64,000 nucleotides of DNA from Devosia sp. A16 (lineage in GTDB: Bacteria; Pseudomonadota; Alphaproteobacteria; Rhizobiales; Devosiaceae): NCBI RefSeq assembly GCF_001402915.1, contig NZ_CP012945.1:2519501-2583500 (forward strand), written 5' to 3'. Within the stretch, counting starts at the first letter, position 1. The number at the start of each line of letters is the position of its first letter. A program made the translations under genes and the position numbers. Under the pieces are notes generated by a model. That model saw nothing but the letters and a program-made list of their open reading frames with translations. It did no database searches and was not told the DNA's origin. Below are positions 28,452-36,374 of the stretch, in pieces.

Positions 28452-30260
28452 TTACCCCTCGATTTCCTCGCGCAGCGCTTCCAGTTCCAGCCACTCGTCC
28501 TCGGCTTTGCTCAGGGCTGCCTGGGCCTTTTCCAGCGCCTTGCCGGTCTCGGTGAACTTTTGCGGATCGCGGGCGTAGAGGCTACCATCGGCCAGCAGCG
28601 CGTTGAGCTTGCCGATCTCGGCTTCGAGCTTCCCGATTTCCTTGGGCAAAGTCTCGAGCGCATGCTTCTGCTTGAAGCTGAGCTTCTGCTTCTGCGCCGG
28701 CGCGGCCACTGGAGACGGAGTCGCGCGCTCGGCTTTCGGCTTGGGCGCGCTGGCCGGCGCAGTAACGCCATAGCCCCGCTGGCTCACCATGTCGGAATAG
28801 CCGCCCGGATACTCGGTCCACTGCCCGCCGCCGTCCGAAACCACCACGGAGGTCGCGACGCGATCGAGGAAGTCGCGGTCATGGCTGACGACGATCACCG
28901 TGCCCGGATAATCGGCCAGCATCTCCTGCAGCAGGTCGAGCGTTTCGAGGTCGAGATCGTTGGTCGGCTCGTCCAGCACCAGCACGTTCGAGGGCAGCGA
29001 CAAGACGCGCGCCAGCACCAGCCGGCCGCGCTCGCCACCCGACAGCTTGCTGACCGCCGTGCCGGCCTGCTCGGGGCCGAACAGGAAGTCCTTGAGGTAG
29101 CCCATGAAGTGCTTGGGCTGCCCGTTGATGACGAGAGTGTCCGAGCCGCCGCCGGTCACCGCTTCCTTGAGCGTCATGTCGGCGCTGAGCGTGGCGCGCC
29201 GCTGGTCGAGGCTCGCGAGCTCGAGGTTGGCGCCGAGCCGCACCGTGCCGCTGTCGGGGGGCAGCTCGCCGGTGAGCAGCTTTATCAGCGTGGTCTTGCC
29301 CGCGCCATTGGCGCCGATGATGCCGAGCCGGTCGCCGCGGATCACCCGGGTGGTGAAATCCTTGACGATAATGCGCTCGCCATAGGCCTTGGAGATGTCC
29401 TTGGCCTCGATCACCATTTTGCCGGAGGTCTCGCCTTCGGCCACCGAGATCTTCACCTCGCCGACCGAGCGCTTGAGGTCGCGGCGCTCCTGGCGCAGCG
29501 CGAACAGCCCGTCGAGCCGGCGCACATTGCGCTTGCGCCGGGCGGTGACGCCATAGGTCAGCCAGTGCTCCTCGCGCACGATCTGCCGGTCGAGCTTGTG
29601 CCGGGCAGTTTCCTCTTCCTCCAGCACCTGGTCGCGCCACTCCTCGAAGCTGCCGAACCCCTTGTCGAGGCGACGGGTGACGCCGCGGTCGAGCCAGACC
29701 GTCGAGCGGGTAAGGTCGGCGAGGAAACGCCGATCGTGACTGATGATCACCAGCGCCGAGCGGATGCTGGAGAGTTCGTTTTCCAGCCACTCGATGGCCG
29801 GCAGGTCCAGATGGTTGGTCGGCTCGTCGAGCAGGATAATGTCGGGCTCGGGCGCCAGCACCCGCGCCAGCGCGGCACGGCGGGCCTCGCCGCCGGAGAG
29901 GCGCTGCGGCTCTTCGGCGCCGGTGAGGCCGAGCGCATTGAGCAGGTAGGTGGCGCGATAGTGGTCGTCGCCGGCCTGCATGCCGGCTTCGACATAGGCG
30001 AGGACGTTCGGATAGGCCGAGAGGTCCGGTTCCTGCGGCAGGTAGCGGATGGTGGCCCCCGGCTGCAGGAAGCGCCGCCCGCCATCGGGCTCGATCTCGC
30101 CGGCGGCGATCTTCAACAGCGTCGATTTGCCCGAGCCGTTGCGGCCGACCAGCGCCACTTTCTCGCCCGGCAGCAGCGACAGTTCAGCTCCCTCGAGCAG
30201 CTCGCTGGAGCCCAGGCGCAGGCGGATTTGCTGCAGGAACAATATGGGCGCGGCGGCCAT
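28452..30260 (-). CDS. ABC-F family ATPase, Uup type
   Basis: The 602-residue protein has two ABC ATPase domains, each with Walker A (GRNGSGKST, GANGAGKTT), signature (LSGGEARRAALAR, LSGGERGRLVLAR), Walker B LLDEPTNHLD / VLDEPTNDLD and H-switch SHDRRFL / SHDRDFL. The linker and a C-terminal coiled coil (about 520-600) match Uup. ABC-F proteins act on ribosomes or DNA intermediates in the cytoplasm and have no membrane domain. It ends beside a 125-bp palindromic repeat. Confidence 0.9.
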   Translation of the reverse strand: MAAAPILFLQQIRLRLGSSELLEGAELSLLPGEKVALVGRNGSGKSTLLKIAAGEIEPDGGRRFLQPGATIRYLPQEPDLSAYPNVLAYVEAGMQAGDDHYRATYLLNALGLTGAEEPQRLSGGEARRAALARVLAPEPDIILLDEPTNHLDLPAIEWLENELSSIRSALVIISHDRRFLADLTRSTVWLDRGVTRRLDKGFGSFEEWRDQVLEEEETARHKLDRQIVREEHWLTYGVTARRKRNVRRLDGLFALRQERRDLKRSVGEVKISVAEGETSGKMVIEAKDISKAYGERIIVKDFTTRVIRGDRLGIIGANGAGKTTLIKLLTGELPPDSGTVRLGANLELASLDQRRATLSADMTLKEAVTGGGSDTLVINGQPKHFMGYLKDFLFGPEQAGTAVSKLSGGERGRLVLARVLSLPSNVLVLDEPTNDLDLETLDLLQEMLADYPGTVIVVSHDRDFLDRVATSVVVSDGGGQWTEYPGGYSDMVSQRGYGVTAPASAPKPKAERATPSPVAAPAQKQKLSFKQKHALETLPKEIGKLEAEIGKLNALLADGSLYARDPQKFTETGKALEKAQAALSKAEDEWLELEALREEIEG

Positions 30261-30685
30261 CGGCTAGTCCAGTTCAAGAGGTTCGGGGGCATAGAGCATG
30301 GGCGCGCCACGAGATCAACGCGGGGGCACGGCATGCCGGCGGAGCGGCGGATGAACCGGGCCTGAAACCGGGCGTCACAAGCCGTTCAACTGCGGCTTGG
30401 CAAAAGCGCCGGGCCTCGGGCTTCGGGGCACGCCGGGCAGGTTGGCCGAGGGCCCGTTTGGGTTCGAGCCCTTCGCTGCTTGCCGGCAATCCCAGAGAGA
30501 GACTGGGTTCCGCCGCACGATCAACGCCCTTCGGGTCGGGCGCGTGTGGCGAAAGGGCGGATGCCGGACGGTTGGAGTCGGTCCGGCATCCGCCGCTAGG
30601 TGTCCGAGTCACGAGCTTCCGTCTGCCTCGCCCCCACCCGGTGAGAGTCGCGGGCAAATGGGCGCGAGGAGAGCTTCCGCTCGGC
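30261..30685. other. Non-coding stretch between the ABC-F gene and rirA
   Basis: About 425 bases separate two minus-strand genes. I see no credible gene: the open frames are arginine- and proline-rich shadows. The notable content is a 13-bp perfect hairpin at 30557-30593. A T-loop-like GGTTCGAGCCC near 30467 stands in a context that does not fold as a tRNA. Confidence 0.5.
30557..30593. repeat. Perfect 13-bp hairpin downstream of rirA
   Basis: GCGGATGCCGGAC (30557-30569) is exactly inverted as GTCCGGCATCCGC (30581-30593) with an 11-base loop. It lies about 93 bases beyond the rirA stop codon on the minus strand. It lacks a U tract. It could be a terminator-like structure or a trace of a mobile repeat. 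Confidence 0.6.
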
Positions 30686-31162
30686 TCAGTGCGCTGCCTC
30701 GCGGATCAGCACTGGTTCCATGTCTTCGAACTTGAGGCCGAGCCGCTCGCGCAGCGACCGGCGCTTACTGGCGAGGTCGGCGATGGTGTAGCTCTCGAGC
30801 ACGTTGAAGAATGCCCCCAGCGCTTCGCGCAGCGCCGCATTGACGTCGCAGCTCTCGGCCAGCGGGCAGGTCACGTCGCCATCCTCGAAGCACTCGGCCA
30901 TCGAGAAACTCTCCTCGGTGAGGCGGACGGTGTCGAGCAGGGTGATCTCGTCGGCCGGACGGCCGAGCTTGATGCCGCCGCGACGACCGCGCACCGTCTC
31001 GAGCAGGCCGTTCTCGACCAAGGGCTTGATCAGCTTGAACAGGAACAGTTCCGAAATCGCGTGCGCCCTGGCGATGTCGGCGACCCGGCTGAGCCCGGGC
31101 TCGTTCACCGCACAATAGATCAGCGTGCGAATGGCATAGTTGGACTGGCGAGTCAGTCTCAT
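30686..31162 (-). CDS. rirA: Iron-responsive Rrf2 family regulator RirA
   Basis: The 158-residue protein starts MRLTRQSNYAIRTLIYCAVNEPGLSRVADIARAH. The three cluster-binding cysteines are at positions 91, 99 and 105 (CFEDGDVTCPLAESC), exactly where RirA has them. A winged helix with SELFLFKLIKPLVENGLLETVRGRRGGIKLGRPA precedes them. RirA senses iron-sulfur status and represses iron uptake genes in Hyphomicrobiales. An ICE-like box sits in its promoter region. The ATG at 31162 gives the usual family length. Confidence 0.93.
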   Translation of the reverse strand: MRLTRQSNYAIRTLIYCAVNEPGLSRVADIARAHAISELFLFKLIKPLVENGLLETVRGRRGGIKLGRPADEITLLDTVRLTEESFSMAECFEDGDVTCPLAESCDVNAALREALGAFFNVLESYTIADLASKRRSLRERLGLKFEDMEPVLIREAAH

Positions 31163-31270
31163 CGAATCTCCGATTCGGCGCGTCGCGCCGACTTCTTGCT
31201 GCTTCCCCACGCAAGGGCCCGGATTTTCGCGGGAGCCCCCGCGGCTGGATGGGGTCTGGAACCGCCACAC

Positions 31271-31287
31271 TTTATAACGGTTCTAAA
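31271..31287 (-). promoter_or_regulatory. ICE-like (Irr) box in the rirA promoter
   Basis: On the minus strand the 17-bp sequence reads TTTAGAACCGTTATAAA. The iron-control element bound by Irr has the pattern TTTAGAA-N3-TTCTAAA, so this site differs at one base. A TTGACT -35-like hexamer (complement of 31291-31296) lies immediately upstream, so the box overlaps the core promoter. It is about 110 bp upstream of the rirA start codon. Known Agrobacterium work has Irr repressing rirA, and this site would fit that circuit. Confidence 0.6.
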
Positions 31288-31374
31288 CTTAGTCAAGAAA
31301 ACATGACGCCAGCGTTCAGGATTGTGCGGCAGCTCTGGATGTGCGGACGGGAGATCGCCCGCCCGCACAGGTGA

Positions 31375-32421
31375 TCACTTGTCCAGATAGGGCCGGTGCA
31401 GCGCCAGGTCGGGCTCGCCGAGCCGGTCCTGCGCGGTGAAGCTCTGGTGCCAGTAAGGGTAGGGCAGGTTCGGTTGGCTGACGGCATCGAGCCTCTGCAG
31501 CTCTTCGGCCGTGAGTGTCAGTTGGGCCGCTTTGAGATTGTCCTCGAACTGGCCGATATTGCGCCCGCCGATGATCACCGAGGCGACGATCGGTTTCGAC
31601 AGCAGCCAGGCCAGCGACACCTGCGCGCCGGACACGCCATGTGCCCCAGCGATGTCGTTGACCACGTCGACGATCTTCCACAGATGCTCGGGATCGTAGA
31701 TCGGCGGCTCCTTGAAGCCGCGCACCTGCCGCCCGTCGCTGGGCTTTGAATTGCGGGTGTACTTGCCCGACAGCCACCCGCCTGCGAGCGGCGACCACAC
31801 CAGCACCGAGACGCCCTGGTCGAGCCCGGCCGGGATCAGCTCGAACTCGGCCTCGCGCGAATGCAGGGTGTAGTGGATCTGCTGCGAAACGAAGCGCTGG
31901 TAGTTGCGCTCGTTGGACACCGCGAGCGCCTTCATCAGGTGCCAGGCCGAATAGTTCGAGCAGCCGATATAGCGGACCTTGCCGGAGCGGATCAGCGTGT
32001 CGAGCGCCTCCAGCGTTTCCTCGAGCGGCGTCTGCCCGTCCCACTCGTGCACCTGGTAGAGGTCGATGACGTCGGTCTTCATTCGCTTCAGCGACGCTTC
32101 CGCCTCGCGGATGATGTGCCAGCGGCTGAGCCCCCGATCGTTCGGCCCCTTGCCCCGGGGAAAACGCACCTTGGTGGCGATCAGCAGCCGGTCGCGGCGG
32201 CCGTCGGTCAGTGCCTCGCCGATGATCGTCTCGGAGACGCTTCCCGAATAGACGTTGGCGGTGTCGATCAGGTTGACGCCGTGGTCTAGGCAAAGGTCGA
32301 TCTGGCGTTGCGCCTCCTTGACGTTGGTATCGCCCCACAACCCGTCGCCGCCGAACGTCGCCGTGCCGATCGACAGCGACGACACCTTGAGGCCGGAACG
32401 GCCGAGCAATCGATAGTCCAT
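31375..32421 (-). CDS. Aldo/keto reductase (AKR11/12-like)
   Basis: This 348-residue protein starts after GGAGGG. The motifs are ATFGGDGLWGDTN, NLIDTANVYSGSVSETIIG (catalytic Asp and Tyr), ATKVRFPRG (Lys) and DLYQVHEWD (His), then an SPLAGGWLSGKYTRN loop. It is related to, but clearly different from, the gene at 27192, so this is not a recent duplication. The reaction is NAD(P)H-dependent carbonyl reduction, with the substrate unknown. A LacI-type palindrome lies 33 bases upstream of the start. Confidence 0.9.
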   Translation of the reverse strand: MDYRLLGRSGLKVSSLSIGTATFGGDGLWGDTNVKEAQRQIDLCLDHGVNLIDTANVYSGSVSETIIGEALTDGRRDRLLIATKVRFPRGKGPNDRGLSRWHIIREAEASLKRMKTDVIDLYQVHEWDGQTPLEETLEALDTLIRSGKVRYIGCSNYSAWHLMKALAVSNERNYQRFVSQQIHYTLHSREAEFELIPAGLDQGVSVLVWSPLAGGWLSGKYTRNSKPSDGRQVRGFKEPPIYDPEHLWKIVDVVNDIAGAHGVSGAQVSLAWLLSKPIVASVIIGGRNIGQFEDNLKAAQLTLTAEELQRLDAVSQPNLPYPYWHQSFTAQDRLGEPDLALHRPYLDK

Positions 32422-32453
32422 GCTACCCTCCAGAAAATCTCGGCGCGGACCCT

Positions 32454-32463
32454 AAAGCGCTTT
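32454..32463. promoter_or_regulatory. AAAGCGCTTT palindrome, possible LacI-family operator
   Basis: The palindrome AAAGCGCTTT lies 33 bases upstream of the aldo/keto reductase start. It has the central CG and inverted arms typical of LacI-family operators. Ten bases are too few to be sure. No LacI gene adjoins it. Confidence 0.3.
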
Positions 32464-32487
32464 CAGCAAACCGAGAAGACCTGCCCG

Positions 32488-32952
32488 ATGACGATGAGGG
32501 TGGCGGCACCCGAAGCGGCCGATCTGGCAGCGGCATTCGAGTTAACAAACTGCTACGCGCGTCGTCAGGCAACCGTCAGCACCACCGGCTCATGCTGCAG
32601 CTCGGAGGTGATGAGGGTGGTCGCTTACATTGTGCAGTTGCCGAAGGGCGACATCAGGCGCTTCCGCATGTTCAGCAACCTCGTGCTGCAGTGCGAGGAG
32701 ATGCCCGGCATCGTCAGTATGCAGCCTGGTTTCGCCGTGCGGTTGATGCGAGCCAAACCCCAGATGGCTGCGATCATGGGGCAAATGTTCTCGACCTGGC
32801 GGATAGAGCCGCTCACCCAGACGGCCCGCCCGTCCTCAGGCCGGCCAGTGCTGCTGGACCTGCCCATCCTCGCTCTCGAGAAAGACCCGGTTGTTGCCTC
32901 CGGTCCTGCGGGCCATGTCGACCGCAGCGCGGACGGCGCGATCCAGCGTTGA
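32488..32952 (+). CDS. Doubtful reading frame, 154 residues
   Basis: The frame has GC-rich third positions across its middle (about 32608-32815, product MRVVAYIVQLPKGDIRRFRMFSNLVLQCEEMPGIV in parts), which suggests coding. But its 3' third runs antisense to a better small gene at 32836-33036, and no family is recognised. A shorter start at 32611 is possible, with GGAGG only two bases before it. Treat it as unproven. It may be the remains of a decayed gene. Confidence 0.25.
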   Translation: MTMRVAAPEAADLAAAFELTNCYARRQATVSTTGSCCSSEVMRVVAYIVQLPKGDIRRFRMFSNLVLQCEEMPGIVSMQPGFAVRLMRAKPQMAAIMGQMFSTWRIEPLTQTARPSSGRPVLLDLPILALEKDPVVASGPAGHVDRSADGAIQR

Positions 32953-33036
32953 GTGGCTGGCGAGGACGGTCGGCCCGACGCTCAGCATCCAGCGGCCGTG
33001 ACTGGGAGACACGAGAAATCGGAGTGGCTGCATCAT
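32836..33036 (-). CDS. Small hypothetical protein, DUF2188-like
   Basis: The 66-residue frame (MMQPLRFLVSPSHGRWMLSV, then LDRAVRAAVDMARRTGGNNRVFLESEDGQVQQHWPA) has the strand-helix-strand pattern of DUF2188 proteins: a Trp-containing strand, a helix of repeated small residues, and a final strand with DGQV. It lies 77 bases downstream of the RecD-like helicase gene on the same strand. The role is unknown and the family call is from pattern only. Confidence 0.55.
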   Translation of the reverse strand: MMQPLRFLVSPSHGRWMLSVGPTVLASHSTLDRAVRAAVDMARRTGGNNRVFLESEDGQVQQHWPA

Positions 33037-33113
33037 CTGCGCGTCGCCCGTCCTGTTGTCAGAACCCAAGCGTGCGGCATGTCCCGTTATCGGCTCGTTA
33101 ACCGTCCGGTCGG

Positions 33114-34211
33114 TCAGGACACCACGGTGATCTTCTCGCTGGCGCGGGTGACGCCCGTGTAGAGCCAGCGCTGCCGGTCCTCGCGGAAGACGTAGCTTTC
33201 GTCGAACAGGTAGACATTGTCCCACTGGCTGCCCTGCGCCTTGTGCACGGTAAGGCAGTAGCCGAAGGTGAACTCGTCGTACTGGCGGCGCTCCGGCCAG
33301 CTGAGCTGGTCTTCCTCGCCCGAAAAGAACGCCGCATGGGTCACCACCTTGGCTTGCGTCGCCTTGGCGCCAGTGACCTCATCTGGGTCGAGGGTCATCG
33401 AGTAGCGGGCATTGGAGCGCTTCTTCACTTCCGCCGCGGTCCAGATCTGGCCGTTGAGCAGCTTCTTGATCGGGTTGTTGCGCAGGCAGACCAGGCGGTC
33501 GCCGGAGACCGGCTCGTGCCGGGGTAGTTCCTTGATCTCGCGGATGCGGTCGTTATAGGCGACCCGCGTCTTGTTGCGGCCCGCCAGCACCTGGTCGGCC
33601 TGCATCACCGCATCGCGATCGACATCGGAGCGCGGGATCACGAGGCTTTCGCCATAGCGACCATGCTCGAGATAGCCGCCTTCGCGGATCTCCATCGACA
33701 TGCGGATGATCGGATTATCCGCCGCCTGGCGGTGGATCTCGGTGAGCATGTAGTCGGGCTCGTCCGCGGTGAAGAAACCGGCGCCCTGCACCGGCGGCAG
33801 CTGGAACGGATCGCCCAGCACCAGCACCTTGGTGCCGAAGCTCAACAGGTCGCGGCCGAGCTGCTCGTCGACCATCGAGACTTCGTCGATGACGATCAGG
33901 TCGGCGGTCAGCGCCTCGCTCTCGGGGTCGAGCGCGAATTTCGGCTCGCCATCCTTCTCACTCACCAGCGCATAGATCAGCGAATGGATGGTCGAGGCGC
34001 CCCGCGCCCCATATTTGCGCATCACCATCGCCGCCTTGCCGGTGAAGGCGGCATACTTCACCGATTTCACCCCTTGCGCGAGATGCCGGGCGAGCGTCGA
34101 CTTGCCGGTGCCGGCCCAGCCGAACAGCCGGAACACCTGCTTGCCGTCCTTGTCCTTCAGCCAGCGCGACACCGCCTGCAGCGCTTCATCCTGTTGCGGC
34201 GACCACTCCAT
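33114..34211 (-). CDS. RecD-like ATP-dependent DNA helicase (AAA_30/UvrD_C_2)
   Basis: This 365-residue superfamily 1 helicase has Walker A GWAGTGKST (31-39), Walker B LIVIDEVSMVD, a GDPFQLPPV motif, EIHRQA, and the C-terminal UvrD_C_2 block FGYCLTVHKAQGSQWDNVYLFDE ending YTGVTRA. It is shorter than RecD and close to the stand-alone RecD2-like proteins of Hyphomicrobiales. It probably acts in DNA repair or processing. Its ATG overlaps the stop of the FAH-family gene by one base (TGATG), so the two are translated together. Confidence 0.85.
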   Translation of the reverse strand: MEWSPQQDEALQAVSRWLKDKDGKQVFRLFGWAGTGKSTLARHLAQGVKSVKYAAFTGKAAMVMRKYGARGASTIHSLIYALVSEKDGEPKFALDPESEALTADLIVIDEVSMVDEQLGRDLLSFGTKVLVLGDPFQLPPVQGAGFFTADEPDYMLTEIHRQAADNPIIRMSMEIREGGYLEHGRYGESLVIPRSDVDRDAVMQADQVLAGRNKTRVAYNDRIREIKELPRHEPVSGDRLVCLRNNPIKKLLNGQIWTAAEVKKRSNARYSMTLDPDEVTGAKATQAKVVTHAAFFSGEEDQLSWPERRQYDEFTFGYCLTVHKAQGSQWDNVYLFDESYVFREDRQRWLYTGVTRASEKITVVS

Positions 34212-34897
34212 CAGGCGATGCGCACCGTGACGGTGCCGATACCGGCGATCGAGCCTTCCAGCAGGTCGCCTTTCACCACGGCGGAGACCCCGGCGGGGGT
34301 GCCGGTGAAGATCAGGTCGCCCGGGAACAGTTCGAAATACTTCGAAAGCTCGGCGATAACGTGTGGCAGGTCCCAGGTCATGTCGGCGATGTCGGCCGAC
34401 TGGCGGGTCTCGCCGTTGACGCGGAGCTCGATGGCGCCCTTGAGCGGGGTCGGAATCCCCTTGGCCGGCACCAGTGTGCCGATCGGAGCGGAATGGTCGA
34501 ACCCCTTGGCCACTTCCCAGGGCTTGGCGCCCTTCTTAGCCCAGGCCTGCAGATCGCGGCGGGTCAGATCGATGCCCACCGCATAGCCCCAGACATGCCG
34601 CATCGCTTCGGCGACGGCGATGTTCCGGCCGCCGGTGCCGATGGCGGCAACCAGCTCGATCTCGTGGTGGTGGTTCTGCGTCTCGGACGGATAAGGGGAA
34701 TCGGCGCCATCGATCACCAGCGCGTCGGCGGGTTTGGCAAAGAAGAACGGCGGCTCGGTATTGGGATCGTGCCCCATCTCGCGCGCATGCTCGGCATAGT
34801 TGCGGCCGACGCAATAGATGCGGCGGACCGGAAACAGCCCCCCGCCGGCGACGGGGACGGCGGGCTGCGGCGGCGGCGCGATAACGTAATCGGACAT
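34211..34897 (-). CDS. Fumarylacetoacetate hydrolase family protein
   Basis: The predicted 228-residue protein begins MSDYVIAPPPQPAVPV, and a start 12 bases upstream is also possible. The FAH core is clear: IYCVGRNYAEHAREMG, PFFFAKPADAL, HHHEIELVAAIG with metal-ligand Glu residues, GIDLTRRDLQ, and FTGTPAGVSAV. It resembles fumarylpyruvate hydrolases and FAHD1-like acylpyruvases, which cleave a carbon-carbon bond of a diketo acid. The natural substrate is not shown. It is coupled by a one-base overlap to the helicase gene, a combination without an obvious shared pathway. Confidence 0.87.
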   Translation of the reverse strand: MSDYVIAPPPQPAVPVAGGGLFPVRRIYCVGRNYAEHAREMGHDPNTEPPFFFAKPADALVIDGADSPYPSETQNHHHEIELVAAIGTGGRNIAVAEAMRHVWGYAVGIDLTRRDLQAWAKKGAKPWEVAKGFDHSAPIGTLVPAKGIPTPLKGAIELRVNGETRQSADIADMTWDLPHVIAELSKYFELFPGDLIFTGTPAGVSAVVKGDLLEGSIAGIGTVTVRIA

Positions 34898-35064
34898 CGT
34901 GGTTCCCATGCTCTGAGGCGCGCACCCTAATCGAATCGGCCGTGGGACAAAATGAGAACTTTACCACATGCCAGGTTCGCTGGGGGCACCGCGATCCGCT
35001 GTTCGGAGCGCTTGACTTGCCATCGGCGGTAAGGCTCCGGTGGCGTGACTTCGAGGAGACCGCA

Positions 35065-35907
35065 GTGACCGCCATCGACCCGTTCGACATTCCCAACCTG
35101 GTGCCGGACTTCGAGGCCATCAAGGACGGCAACCTCGCCGCCAGTGCCCGGACCCGGGCGACGCTCAGGAGCCGCTTCGACCTCCGCTATGGCGACGGTC
35201 CGCGTCAGCGGCTCGACCTGTTCTTTCCCGAGCACGCCGAGGGTCCGCTGCCCATCCACATGTTCATCCACGGCGGCTACTGGTACCTCAACGACAAGGA
35301 GATGTTCACCTTCCCGGCCGAGACCATCACCCGCAACGGCGCCATCGCCGCGATCGTCGAGTACACGCTGATCCCCAACGCCCGGATGGCGCAACTGGTC
35401 GACGAGGTGCGGCAGGCGGCGCGCTGGCTGGTGGCGAATGCTGCAAGTTTCGGTGGCGACCCCACGGCGTTCTCGGCTTCCGGTCATTCGGCCGGCGGGC
35501 ATCTCGCGAGTTACCTCGCGGCCCGCGCCCCGCACGAGGCGCAGGCACCTGATATTCCGTTGAAGTCGCTGCTGCTGGTCTCCGGGCTCTATGACCTGCG
35601 GCCCATCACCACGAGCTACCTGCAGCCCGACCTGCAACTGACGGGCGAGGAGGTGGCGAGCTTCTCGCCGCTCGGTGCGGAGCAGATAGCGGGCCCGGAA
35701 GTCGTGGTGGCCGTCGGCCACAACGAGACCGAACCGTTCCACCTCCAGGCGCAGGATCTCTGCTATGCCGCCGGGCAGCGGGGGCTCGAATATCAGCGCA
35801 TCACCCTGCCCGAACTCGACCACATGACCATCGTCCGCGACCTCGGCCGCCCCGAGAGCCGCATGGGCCGGATGCTGGCGGAGACAATTGCGGCTTCGCG
35901 GGGGTAG
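35065..35907 (+). CDS. Alpha/beta hydrolase (esterase / kynurenine formamidase-like)
   Basis: The GTG at 35065 is preceded by GAGGAG at seven bases, which I prefer to an ATG at 34942 with no such signal. The 280-residue product has the oxyanion motif HGGYW (69-73), the nucleophile elbow GHSAGG (Ser142) and a late His in LPELDHMTIV. This HGGYW-type group includes arylformamidases and carboxylesterases. No kynurenine genes are near, so the substrate remains open. It is divergent from the FAH-family gene. Confidence 0.85.
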   Translation: MTAIDPFDIPNLVPDFEAIKDGNLAASARTRATLRSRFDLRYGDGPRQRLDLFFPEHAEGPLPIHMFIHGGYWYLNDKEMFTFPAETITRNGAIAAIVEYTLIPNARMAQLVDEVRQAARWLVANAASFGGDPTAFSASGHSAGGHLASYLAARAPHEAQAPDIPLKSLLLVSGLYDLRPITTSYLQPDLQLTGEEVASFSPLGAEQIAGPEVVVAVGHNETEPFHLQAQDLCYAAGQRGLEYQRITLPELDHMTIVRDLGRPESRMGRMLAETIAASRG

Positions 35908-35926
35908 GTTGGAAGGCACTATTGGG

Positions 35927-36026
35927 CCACCCACTCGGTGTCATCCCAGCGAAAGCTGGGACCCATTTCACGGCCCGCGCTGGCGGATAGTTGGGTCCCT
36001 GCTTGCGCAGGGATGACACCGGGTGG
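35927..36026. repeat. Palindromic intergenic repeat (family C)
   Basis: The left hairpin GTCATCCCAGCGAAAGCTGGGACCC is mirrored by GGGTCCCTGCTTGCGCAGGGATGAC at the right, with CCACCC/GGGTGG ends. It lies between the hydrolase gene and the convergent Dabb gene and accounts for most of that gap. Confidence 0.85.
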
Positions 36027-36065
36027 AGGAGGCGAAGCGATAGCCACCCGCACCAAACTGTCGCG

Positions 36066-36374
36066 CTAGACCTCGATATCGAACACCAGCAGTCCCGTCA
36101 CCCCGCCCTCCAGCGCCGCCACCAGCCGGGCTCCGGCCTGCTTGTGCATGGCATCAGCCAGATAGGCGTCGCGCGCCGCGACGTCAGGAAAATCCATGGT
36201 GAAGCCGTCGACGAAGCCCTGGTGCAGGCCCTCGGGCGAGACGTTCGGCCCATAACTCATGTGGTCGATGCGAAGATGCCCACCGAGCGCTGCAAGTTGC
36301 TCGTAGATCGCCTGCTTCTCGCTGGCCGGAACGTCGGCGCGAAACTTCAGGAACACGCAGTGTCGGATGCTCAT
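36066..36374 (-). CDS. Dabb family protein (stress-responsive alpha/beta barrel)
   Basis: The 102-residue protein begins MSIRHCVFLKFRADVPASEKQAIYEQLAALGG. It carries the Dabb pattern of His at the first strand and an FVDGFTMDFPDVAARDAYLAD helix-strand unit. Dabb proteins form dimeric barrels, and some act in small-molecule catabolism. Its ATG overlaps the stop of the SDR gene by one base (TGATG), which ties it functionally to that dehydrogenase. Confidence 0.85.
   Translation of the reverse strand: MSIRHCVFLKFRADVPASEKQAIYEQLAALGGHLRIDHMSYGPNVSPEGLHQGFVDGFTMDFPDVAARDAYLADAMHKQAGARLVAALEGGVTGLLVFDIEV

Noticed and set aside
28198-28555. Small frames across the 28.3-kb region
   Set aside because: They read through the perfect-arm palindromic repeat and have no coding features.
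30425-30520. Possible tRNA, from the T-loop-like GGTTCGAGCCC
   Set aside because: No acceptor stem or anticodon arm can be placed around it.
27192-32421. The two aldo/keto reductases as a recent duplication
   Set aside because: Their motifs differ at many positions (for example ADVYSAGTSEEIVG versus ANVYSGSVSETIIG) and the flanks are unrelated.
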